8,131 bases of DNA from Pseudomonadales bacterium (GTDB lineage: Bacteria > Pseudomonadota > Gammaproteobacteria > Pseudomonadales > UBA3067). The number at the start of each line of letters is the position of its first letter. Position 1 is the stretch's first letter. The translations under genes and the position numbers were made by a program. The notes under the pieces were generated by a model. It searched no databases, was not told the DNA's origin, and was given only the letters and a program-made list of their open reading frames with translations. The DNA lies in contig JAESUE010000238.1 in NCBI GenBank assembly GCA_016763235.1, positions 1 through 8,131 on the forward strand, written 5' to 3'. This document shows, one piece after another, positions 1-5,988 of the stretch.

Positions 1-107
1 ATGTTATGAGCTAGCGCTTTATTTAATCCTGTCGCTATTTGTATTTAAGTGCCTTAGCGATTCATCGACATCAACAATAATCGAGTGCCAAAGCTCATTT
101 CGAAATT

Positions 108-134
108 GTTGGGTTTCACTTCGTTCTACCCAAC
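108..134. repeat. REP-like hairpin, GTTGGGT/ACCCAAC stem
   Basis: The arms GTTGGGT (108-114) and ACCCAAC (128-134) are perfect 7-bp complements. The 13-base loop can form an inner AC/GT pair around TTC, giving a symmetrical imperfect hairpin. On the minus strand this reads through VGWVERSETQ, a peptide I recall as a frequent artefact of interspersed REP-like repeats in Proteobacteria. It lies upstream of the enoyl-CoA hydratase gene and may act as an RNA hairpin if transcribed. No REP-associated transposase gene is in the window. The hairpin is seen directly; the REP assignment is from memory of the motif. Confidence 0.7.
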
Positions 135-151
135 CTACAGGGTATGTGCTT

Positions 152-206
152 CGTGATTTACTTCTATTATTCTCACAAATATGAGCTCCGAAACTTGAGT
201 TATAAC
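152..206. repeat. Family 1 repeat, copy A (one end only)
   Basis: These 55 bases match 2410-2464 without gaps at about 43 of 55 positions, starting at CGTGAT and ending in the terminal-repeat arm at 183-206. That arm, reverse-complemented, matches the left arm of copy B (2351-2374) at about 20 of 24 positions. No convincing left arm is visible for this copy; the REP-like hairpin at 108-134 sits where the rest of the element would be. The arm ends 23 bases before the start codon of the next gene, so the repeat forms part of that gene's leader. Confidence 0.65.
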
Positions 207-229
207 ATAAATAAAAAGGAAATCTCAAA

Positions 230-991
230 ATGCCTATATTACATAACCAAGAAAACCACATCAGCACACTCACCATAAACCGCCCTCCAGCCAATACCAT
301 GACTCAACTCGCCTTCGAAAAGCTAAATACGTTATTAGACGAATTAGAGGAAGACAAAAACACACGTGTCATTATCATCACAGGCCAGGGAGAAAAAGGC
401 TTTTGTGCAGGTTTTGATTTAAGCGAAGCCGCCAATAGCGGCACAGTGCATCAACTGGCTCAACAAATATGCAATAAAATTGCAGCCTACCCAAAACCAA
501 TTATTGCAGCCATCAATGGCTACGCACTCGGTGGAGGCTGCGAAATCGCAATGAGCTGCCACATACGGATGATGATCAACAGCCCCAAAGCCATTATCGG
601 ATTACCCGAAAGCAACCTAGGTGTGTTACCCGTATGGGGAGGAACACAACGTTTACCAAAATTAGTAGGGAAAGCAAAAGCCATTGAAATGATGGCTTTT
701 AGCGATAAAATTTCTGGAGAGAAAGCCCTCGAAATTGGATTAATTGACCACCTATTTTCATCCGAGAATTTTCAAAACGACGTTAAAAAATTCACGCAAC
801 GGCTCTCCAAACGCCCCCCTTTGGCTGTTTCCTCAATACTCAAATCGATCTATGCTGGCGAACAGCATGGGCTTGAAGAAGGTTTAAAAACAGAGTTAGA
901 AGAAGTGGTTAAGCTTGGCAGTACAAAAGATGCCATGGAAGGAATTCAAGCTTTTTTCCAAAAACGGGAACCTTTATTTACTGGGGAGTGA
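230..991 (+). CDS. Enoyl-CoA hydratase/isomerase family protein
   Basis: This 253-residue protein is a crotonase-fold enzyme of usual length, likely adding water to a 2-enoyl-CoA in fatty-acid or related CoA-ester breakdown in the cytosol. The oxyanion-hole segments are visible: GFCAGFDL (residues 57-64; most members have GAD rather than GFD) and NGYALGGGCE (96-105). Both acidic catalytic residues known from rat hydratase have counterparts, Glu105 in GGGCE and Glu127 in GLPESNLG, followed by WGGTQRLP (136-143). That favours a hydratase over an isomerase, but the exact substrate cannot be read from sequence. The ATG is supported by an AAGGA about 10 bases upstream. The gene stands alone, preceded by repeats and facing the next gene tail to tail across 88 bases. 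A paa, fad or catabolic role cannot be assigned because no partner gene is adjacent. Confidence 0.94.
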   Translation: MPILHNQENHISTLTINRPPANTMTQLAFEKLNTLLDELEEDKNTRVIIITGQGEKGFCAGFDLSEAANSGTVHQLAQQICNKIAAYPKPIIAAINGYALGGGCEIAMSCHIRMMINSPKAIIGLPESNLGVLPVWGGTQRLPKLVGKAKAIEMMAFSDKISGEKALEIGLIDHLFSSENFQNDVKKFTQRLSKRPPLAVSSILKSIYAGEQHGLEEGLKTELEEVVKLGSTKDAMEGIQAFFQKREPLFTGE

Positions 992-1018
992 GATGCTGGG
1001 AAAATAAAATTTATAGCC

Positions 1019-1068
1019 GGCTGCACACACATAGGTGCTCTAGTAGTTACAACATCTTTTGTGTAGCC
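1019..1068. other. Inverted repeat between convergent genes
   Basis: GGCTGCAC (1019-1026) can pair with GTGTAGCC (1061-1068) over 8 bp, including one G-T wobble, around a 34-base loop. An 8-bp palindrome, AGCCGGCT, overlaps the left arm at 1015-1022. The position between two convergent stop codons suits a transcription end, but the loop is long and no clear T-run follows on either strand, so I do not call it an intrinsic terminator. Confidence 0.3.
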
Positions 1069-1079
1069 CTCAATACTGA

Positions 1080-2309
1080 CTAATAAAAAAACCAATAACC
1101 CAATAAAATTGCCGTAACAATGCCTGCGAAATCAGCGAGCAAGCCACAAAAAATAGCGTGCCGAACTTGCTGAATCCCAACGCTACCGAAATAAACCGCA
1201 AGAACATAAAAGGTTGTTTCGGTACTACCTTGAACAATAGCGGCGATTGTCGCAGGGAAAGAGTCAACGCCGTAATTATTCATTGTTTCTATCATCATGG
1301 CCCTTGATCCGCTGCCGCTAAAAGGTTTCATCAGTGCGGTAGGAAGCGCAGCAACAAAATCGGTATTGATCCCTATAGTGGTAAAAATCAAGGTTAAGCC
1401 TTCGACAAAAAAACCAAGCACCCCACTGGCTCTTAAAATACCAATAGCCACCAACATTGCCACAAGGTACGGCACAATTTTCACGACAACAGAAACACCT
1501 TCTTTAGCTCCCTCAATAAACACATCGTATATGGTGACTTTTTTAAATAATCCAAAACCTAAAATCCCAACGATAATGGAGAACAGCGCCAAATTACCGA
1601 TCAGGTTAGAAAAAGTATTCATATCCGCTGCTGGCTGAGTTTGAACTGCATATAGAACGCTAGAAATAAGCAAGGAAAACCCAAAAAAATAGCTGAATAC
1701 TACTCTGTCGAAAATCTTTAATTTCTGAATCCAGGCGACAGCAAGTAAGCCGACCAAAGTTGATACCGATGTCGCTAATACGATGGGTAAGAATACGGTG
1801 GTTGGCTCAGCAGAACCCATTTGGACGCGATAGAGAAAAATCGTAATGGGTAATAATGTTACGGATGACGTGTTTAAAACGAGAAATAGTATTTGCGCAT
1901 TGCTAGCGATATTTTTTTCAACATTTAAGCCCTGCATATCTTGCATGGCTTTTAAACCCATGGGCGTTGCCGCGTTATCAAGGCCTAGGAGATTAGCCGA
2001 TAAATTCATGGTGATAGAGCCTATCGCAGGGTGCCCTTTCGGTATTTCAGGCATTAGACGCTCGAAAAGTGGCGCTAGTAATTTTGCTAATGAAGCAATT
2101 AAACCTGATGCCTCCGCAACTTTAAAAATACCCAGCCATAAACACATTACACCAATCAGGCCAATAGAAATATCTACTGCCAATTTGGCCATATCAAAGC
2201 TGGCCTTTATCACAGTGGAATATATTTCAGGATTACCCAACCACCACCATTGATAAAAACATGCGATAAAAGAGAGTAAGAAAAAAGAAAACCACAAACG
2301 TGATAACAA
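1080..2309 (-). CDS. SpmA-SpmB fusion, nucleoside-recognition (Gate) membrane protein
   Basis: This 409-residue multi-spanning inner-membrane protein joins two halves. Residues 1-195 resemble spore maturation protein A, with the signature NLLGLDNAATPMGLKAM (106-122). Residues 235-409 resemble SpmB, with ALMKPFSGSGSRAMMIE (325-341) and IVQGSTETTFYVLAVYFG (358-375). The family carries the Gate/nucleoside-recognition domain; in Bacillus the pair is needed for spore core dehydration, while in non-sporulating bacteria the substrate is unknown, so no transport function is assigned. Many strongly hydrophobic stretches are visible, including residues 7-24, 45-62, 172-194 and 203-222. The start is TTG at 2309-2307, chosen because AAAAGG (2317-2322 on the complement) lies 7 bases upstream and the first helix would be lost from later starts. 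It is a single gene with a repeat element directly upstream. Confidence 0.92.
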   Translation of the reverse strand: MLSRLWFSFFLLSFIACFYQWWWLGNPEIYSTVIKASFDMAKLAVDISIGLIGVMCLWLGIFKVAEASGLIASLAKLLAPLFERLMPEIPKGHPAIGSITMNLSANLLGLDNAATPMGLKAMQDMQGLNVEKNIASNAQILFLVLNTSSVTLLPITIFLYRVQMGSAEPTTVFLPIVLATSVSTLVGLLAVAWIQKLKIFDRVVFSYFFGFSLLISSVLYAVQTQPAADMNTFSNLIGNLALFSIIVGILGFGLFKKVTIYDVFIEGAKEGVSVVVKIVPYLVAMLVAIGILRASGVLGFFVEGLTLIFTTIGINTDFVAALPTALMKPFSGSGSRAMMIETMNNYGVDSFPATIAAIVQGSTETTFYVLAVYFGSVGIQQVRHAIFCGLLADFAGIVTAILLGYWFFY

Positions 2310-2316
2310 TTTGCTA

Positions 2317-2322
2317 CCTTTT
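2317..2322 (-). promoter_or_regulatory. Ribosome binding site for a TTG start
   Basis: AAAAGG on the minus strand lies 7 bases before the TTG at 2309. It is the main support for using this rare start codon in the SpmA-SpmB fusion gene, since the next in-frame ATG is at residue 40, after the first membrane segment. Confidence 0.55.
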
Positions 2323-2350
2323 AGAAAAAGAGGAGAGAAACTCTGGATTA

Positions 2351-2464
2351 GTTATAACGCAAGCTTCGAAGTTCAAAATGGCATAGAAAATCCCGTAGGT
2401 TGGGTACCCCGTGATCTACATCAACCATTCCCACAATTCTGAACTCCGAAACGTGAGTTAATAC
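2351..2464. repeat. Family 1 repeat, copy B (MITE-like, 114 bp)
   Basis: The element has imperfect terminal inverted repeats: arm 2351-2374 matches the reverse complement of arm 2441-2464 at about 18 of 24 positions, sharing TTCG and ending AGTTC at the inner side. The interior holds the palindrome GGGTACCC (2402-2409) next to GTAGGTTGGGTA, which resembles half of the REP-like hairpin at 108-134. The segment 2410-2464 matches 152-206. It fills most of the gap between the SpmA-SpmB start and the SirB1-family stop. No coding capacity and no clear target duplication are visible. It is probably a decayed non-autonomous element. Confidence 0.6.
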
Positions 2465-2483
2465 CATGAATCATGTCTATTTT

Positions 2484-3350
2484 TCAGTGTATATATTTAG
2501 GCTTTTCAAAAGCCTCTCTCAGCCGTCTGATTTGTACTTTTATATCACCAATTCTCTCGTCCTTTGGAGAGAGATAAATAAAACGGGAATACTCTTGCAC
2601 TGCAGCCAAATAGCAATCTAGCTTTTCATAAAGCTTCGCACGCACGTAATGATCTTCTGCAAGACTCGGCTCCATCTTCATGGCTCTTGCGCAACATATC
2701 AACGCCAACTCATAAAGGTGTTTTTCCTGGTATATTTCCACCAAGTTTCGCGCCATTCGGGCTATAAGCTCTCTATTCGTCACGGTTTGAAGATAAGAAC
2801 GATGCATACGCGCATGTTTTCCGAATAAAGACTGAAGCCTTTCCACGCATTCACTATCATTGATTAACTTATGATAGAAAGGGTCGACATAAACTGCTTC
2901 ACCACTGCCCTCTCCTAACTTCAACAGAAAATGCCCGGGAAAAGCAACGCCAGAAATATCATTAAAACCCAATTGGCTAGCAACGCCGATATACAAAACG
3001 GCCATGCTAATGGGAATCCCCTGCCGGTTTTCCATCACTTTATTGAGAAAGCTATTTTCAGGATCATAGTAGTCTTCAACGTTACACTGGAAGCCTTTTA
3101 TTTCTTTAAAGAAGTAGCAAAAATTTTTGGCGATTTCTTTTGTGCCTGCGCTGAGGTCAACATAAAGAGACGCTTCTTTAGAGAGCTGAGTAAGCAGCGC
3201 AAGCTGCTCATCAAGTATAAAGTCCTGCTCGTTCTCTAAAGAAAAAAGAAGGGCTGCTTTGACTAAGTCATGATTTTTATCGAGTTCAACATCATCTGTA
3301 AGCAAGCCATCCAAAACCTGACTAGCACGATAGGGCAACAAGGTATTCAT
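2484..3350 (-). CDS. SirB1 family protein (transglutaminase-like plus TPR)
   Basis: This 288-residue cytosolic protein has the SirB1 layout: an N-terminal transglutaminase-like domain (about 45-190) and a C-terminal TPR-like helical region (about 195-275). The domain signature is seen as NRQGIPISMAVLYIGVA (108-124) and GVAFPGHFLLKL (134-145), followed by YVDPF (154-158). His140 and Asp156 fit the His and Asp positions of the transglutaminase fold, but no Cys is present in the helix that would supply the nucleophile; Ser115 is near that position. Family members commonly lack a proven enzymatic activity, so the role is unknown. In E. coli the relative is ychA, near prmC; that context is absent here. 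The ATG has a G-rich stretch (GGGGG) about 9 bases upstream. The family 2 repeat begins 31 bases upstream of the start codon. Confidence 0.93.
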   Translation of the reverse strand: MNTLLPYRASQVLDGLLTDDVELDKNHDLVKAALLFSLENEQDFILDEQLALLTQLSKEASLYVDLSAGTKEIAKNFCYFFKEIKGFQCNVEDYYDPENSFLNKVMENRQGIPISMAVLYIGVASQLGFNDISGVAFPGHFLLKLGEGSGEAVYVDPFYHKLINDSECVERLQSLFGKHARMHRSYLQTVTNRELIARMARNLVEIYQEKHLYELALICCARAMKMEPSLAEDHYVRAKLYEKLDCYLAAVQEYSRFIYLSPKDERIGDIKVQIRRLREAFEKPKYIH

Positions 3351-3381
3351 GATTACAACCCCCGAAAGGTGAAAATATTTA

Positions 3382-3505
3382 GTAACTATTCAACTCACGC
3401 TAATCAACTCACGCTAAAATTTATGCATAACGGCGTTAAAAAATGATCATTTATGCCTATAAACGCACATTTTTCGCCTTATTCTGCTCAAATTTGAACA
3501 GTTAC
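3382..3505. repeat. Family 2 repeat, copy C (124-bp MITE-like element)
   Basis: The left end GTAACTATTCAA (3382-3393) and the reverse complement of the right end, GTAACTGTTCAA (3494-3505), agree at 11 of 12 positions. The flanking octamers AATATTTA (3374-3381) and AATGCTTA (3506-3513) agree at 6 of 8, which could be a decayed target duplication. GTAA ends with 8-bp duplications are typical of the IS66 family, so a non-autonomous IS66-type derivative is plausible but unproven. The interior carries a 14-bp tandem duplication and the palindrome TGATCA. No coding potential is seen. It fills most of the gap between the TatD-family stop and the SirB1-family start. Confidence 0.65.
3390..3417. repeat. 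Perfect 14-bp tandem duplication
   Basis: TCAACTCACGCTAA occurs twice in tandem (3390-3403 and 3404-3417) with no mismatch, inside the left part of copy C. The related copy near glpK has the unit once, so this looks like a local duplication after the two copies diverged, for example by replication slippage. Confidence 0.9.
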
Positions 3506-3536
3506 AATGCTTACACGTCTACCGTAGCGCTTATGA

Positions 3537-4343
3537 TTAAGCGGAAAAAAATGTATTAATACTATTTTTGTACGTTTGTTCTAACACTGCCTCTACACTT
3601 ATTTCTTTAACTTCTGCCACTTTTTCAGCAATAAATGGCAAGAAATAAGGCGCATTTTCCTCTCCTCGAAAAGGTACAGGGGTGAGATAAGGCGCATCCG
3701 TTTCGAGCAAGATTTGTTCGATTGGAGCATGAGCAATAATGTCCCTTACATTTTCTGCTTTATTAAAGGTGCATATCCCATTGAAGCCTAAACAAAACCC
3801 TTCTTCGAGGCAATAATTTGCCAGATCAATCCCCGCAGTAAAGCTATGAATAACGCCGCGTCTTTTTAGTATTGATGAGAAATTCGACAGAATAGACTGG
3901 GTGTCTTCATCGGCATCTCTACTATGAATCACTACGGGTTTATCGGTATCAGCCGCAATTTGTAATTGTTTTTCAAACACCTCTCGCTGTAGTTTTTTGG
4001 GCGCGTGCTCATAATAATAATCGAGACCAATCTCCCCCACCGCTAAGATCTTTTTTTGGCTTTGGCATTCTTTGATTTCATCTTCAGTATCACGTGTAAA
4101 TTTTTCTGCATCATGGGGATGAACCCCCTGTGTACCGTAAATATTTGAGTACTGTTCAGTGAGATCCCTTACCGTTTTCAGGTTTTCAGGTGATACGGCA
4201 ATAGTAATGATGCGCTCGATCCCCACTGCCTCACAACGTTCAAGGAGTTCGTCTAATGGTTCTTTTTTGAGATAATCAAGGTGGCAGTGGGTTTCAATAA
4301 TCGGGATATTATAGTGAGGTATTTCTCGTTTCTTTTTGCTCAT
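3537..4343 (-). CDS. TatD family metal-dependent hydrolase
   Basis: This 268-residue protein is a cytosolic TIM-barrel hydrolase of the TatD family, whose studied members are metal-dependent DNases. The full set of metal and catalytic residues is visible: THCHLD (residues 18-23, His19 and His21), GVHPHDA (73-79), AVGEIGLDYYY (101-111, Glu104), VVIHSRDA (137-144, His140), GVIHSF (163-168, His166) and LLETDAPYLTP (212-222, Asp216). Length is close to the usual 255-270, with a short basic N-terminal tail (KKKR). The ATG has no strong Shine-Dalgarno. It is the last gene of the minus-strand run beginning with glpK, 47 bases after the acetyltransferase stop. Which paralogue (TatD, YcfH or YjjV type) it corresponds to cannot be settled here. 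No tatABC genes are adjacent, and the family is not needed for Tat export. Confidence 0.95.
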   Translation of the reverse strand: MSKKKREIPHYNIPIIETHCHLDYLKKEPLDELLERCEAVGIERIITIAVSPENLKTVRDLTEQYSNIYGTQGVHPHDAEKFTRDTEDEIKECQSQKKILAVGEIGLDYYYEHAPKKLQREVFEKQLQIAADTDKPVVIHSRDADEDTQSILSNFSSILKRRGVIHSFTAGIDLANYCLEEGFCLGFNGICTFNKAENVRDIIAHAPIEQILLETDAPYLTPVPFRGEENAPYFLPFIAEKVAEVKEISVEAVLEQTYKNSINTFFSA

Positions 4344-4390
4344 GGAAAACTTTAATCAACCTGTGATGAGTAAGATGTATCAGCATGAAT

Positions 4391-5017
4391 CTAAGTGAGT
4401 TTTTCAGCAAGATGAGGTTTTATCGCCCCCCACTCATCCGCTAAAATACTATAAACCACGGTATCACGGACATAGCCATTTTGCACGATACGATGCTTTC
4501 TTAGCACCCCCTCTTTTACCGCACCAATCCGTTCAATGGCCTGCTGTGAACGGGTATTACGTTGATCGGTACGCAGCTCAATGCGCTTAGCCGAAAGGTT
4601 CTCAAAGGCATGTTCCAGCATTACGTATTTCACTATGGTATTTACCCGAGTACGCTGATACGCCTTGCCCAAAAAGGTGTATCCAATTTCGAGGCCATAA
4701 TCCTCCGGTACAATATTCAGATAGCGGGTCGAACCCATTACTTCCCCGCTAACGGTTTCAACGATGGCATAGGGGTAGTGCTGCTTGCGATCACATAGTT
4801 CACACGCCTCGTCAATCCAGTGTGCCGTATCCTTAATGCTGTTAAAGCATGGCCGTGGCAGGTATTTCCAGTCATTAGCCTCTTGCCCAATGGTATACAA
4901 ACCCCGCGTATGAGCCGGTGATAAGGGCTCAAGAGACACGCCCTCTCCGGAAATAATTGAATGTGTAAGCTGTAATGCCACGTAGATAAAACTCCGTTTA
5001 TAAATGCAATCAGTCAC
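4391..5017 (-). CDS. GNAT family acetyltransferase, RimJ/RimL-like
   Basis: This 208-residue protein is a GCN5-related N-acetyltransferase of the RimJ/RimL-like group, expected to transfer acetyl from acetyl-CoA to an amine. The fold runs from about residue 23 to the end. Recognisable parts are LEIGYTFLGKAYQRTRVNT, the strand RIELRTD, the segment NTRSQQAIERIGA and the closing strand RDTVVYSIL. The substrate is unknown. The longest reading frame starts at GTG 5017, three bases after the CDF exporter stop, which would suit translational coupling but has no Shine-Dalgarno. A second GTG at 4981 has GGAG 10 bases upstream, would remove 12 residues outside the fold and give 196 residues. The start is therefore uncertain. 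It lies between the exporter and the TatD gene in the same direction. Confidence 0.92.
   Translation of the reverse strand: MTDCIYKRSFIYVALQLTHSIISGEGVSLEPLSPAHTRGLYTIGQEANDWKYLPRPCFNSIKDTAHWIDEACELCDRKQHYPYAIVETVSGEVMGSTRYLNIVPEDYGLEIGYTFLGKAYQRTRVNTIVKYVMLEHAFENLSAKRIELRTDQRNTRSQQAIERIGAVKEGVLRKHRIVQNGYVRDTVVYSILADEWGAIKPHLAEKLT
4992..4995 (-). promoter_or_regulatory. Possible ribosome binding site for an internal GTG start
   Basis: GGAG on the minus strand lies 10 bases before an in-frame GTG at 4981-4979 in the acetyltransferase gene. It offers an alternative to the longer GTG start at 5017, which has no recognisable Shine-Dalgarno. The GNAT fold begins after both starts, so the protein domain does not decide between them. 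Confidence 0.35.
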
Positions 5018-5020
5018 TGT

Positions 5021-5959
5021 TCAATGGCAACTATTGTCACCGATTCGACAGGTTTCTTCCGGCCACTCTAATTCAAGTGTTGAATGAAAAAATCCGTACT
5101 CTTCCACTATTTTGGCAACGTCGTATTTTACACTCTGGTATTCTTCGGCATTGAGTGGCCGCGCTGTGACCAAGTGGGCTGTCAGTACATGCCGTTCGCC
5201 ATCGAGCGACCAAACATGAATGTGATGCGTCTTATCCACCAGCTCCAAGCCTTGTATTTTTGCAGTTAGCGCCCCCATATCAAGTTCACCGGGGCTTGCT
5301 TGTAAAAATAGCTTAACTGTTTTATTTAAATTTTGGCCGACGCCATAAAGAATATAAAGCGTAATAAGAATGGCTAGAATAGGGTCAAGTATTGGGATGT
5401 CCTTAAAAATAAGAACCGTAGACACAATCAAAATAGCCACCCAACCCAATGTTTCTTCAAGCAAATGAAGTGTTACTACTTGGGTGTTAAGCCCTTTATT
5501 CGCCGACAGTTTTAAAACAGCAAAACCATTTACAGAAACACCCAGTATTGCCAGAACCAGCATTCCGTGGGCGTTTGCAGGTTCTGGTGAGAGTAATCGT
5601 GGAATCGCTTCCATCAGCACGAACACGGAGCTTGAAAGCAATATAACCATGCTGATGAAAGCACCGAGCAAGGTAAAACGACGGTAACCATAGGTATAGC
5701 GCTTGCTACCGCGTGTTTTGGTTAAAGATTCAAAATACCACGCTTGACCAAGGGCGATGGAATCCCCCATGTCATGTATGGCATCTGCAATAATCGCCGT
5801 ACTGTTGGTAAATATCCCACCTATCAACTCTATTACTGTGAAAGAGAGATTAAGGAAAAAAGCCAATTTTATATCAGCAGTACTATCGTGATGATGTAGC
5901 GCATGATTATGACCAGTACGGCCTGCGTGTTTTCTTTCGTCATTATGATGCATGGGCAC
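5021..5959 (-). CDS. CDF divalent metal cation exporter (CzcD/ZitB type)
   Basis: This 312-residue inner-membrane protein is a cation diffusion facilitator, which exports Zn2+ or similar ions in exchange for protons. A His-rich cytosolic N-terminus (residues 4-24, nine His) precedes six membrane segments, roughly 31-51, 54-72, 96-117, 131-150, 161-183 and 188-207. The transport site is seen as HDMGD in helix 2 (His62, Asp66) and HLLEE in helix 5 (His165, Glu169), where relatives normally have Asp in place of Glu169. The cytosolic C-terminal domain (about 212-300) has HHIHVWSLDG (245-254). The frame opens at GTG 5959; an ATG two codons later (5953) is an equally good start and neither has a clear Shine-Dalgarno. 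It follows glpK by 29 bases and precedes the acetyltransferase by 3. Zn2+ is the likeliest substrate, with Cd2+ or Co2+ possible. Confidence 0.95.
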   Translation of the reverse strand: MPMHHNDERKHAGRTGHNHALHHHDSTADIKLAFFLNLSFTVIELIGGIFTNSTAIIADAIHDMGDSIALGQAWYFESLTKTRGSKRYTYGYRRFTLLGAFISMVILLSSSVFVLMEAIPRLLSPEPANAHGMLVLAILGVSVNGFAVLKLSANKGLNTQVVTLHLLEETLGWVAILIVSTVLIFKDIPILDPILAILITLYILYGVGQNLNKTVKLFLQASPGELDMGALTAKIQGLELVDKTHHIHVWSLDGERHVLTAHLVTARPLNAEEYQSVKYDVAKIVEEYGFFHSTLELEWPEETCRIGDNSCH

Positions 5960-5988
5960 CGCATGTTAGTGAACTGTATTTTATTCGA

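Noticed and set aside
19..300. Minus-strand frame of 93 codons in the leader
   Set aside because: It overlaps the start of the enoyl-CoA hydratase gene and contains VGWVERSETQ, the translation of the REP-like hairpin. The C-terminal part (RNELWHSIIVDVDE) looks peptide-like but I know no family for it, so I treat the frame as spurious.
1045..1054. Third copy of the family 2 end (TAGTTACAA)
   Set aside because: Only about 9 bases match the terminus of copy D and the adjoining sequence shows no similarity, so it is likely chance.
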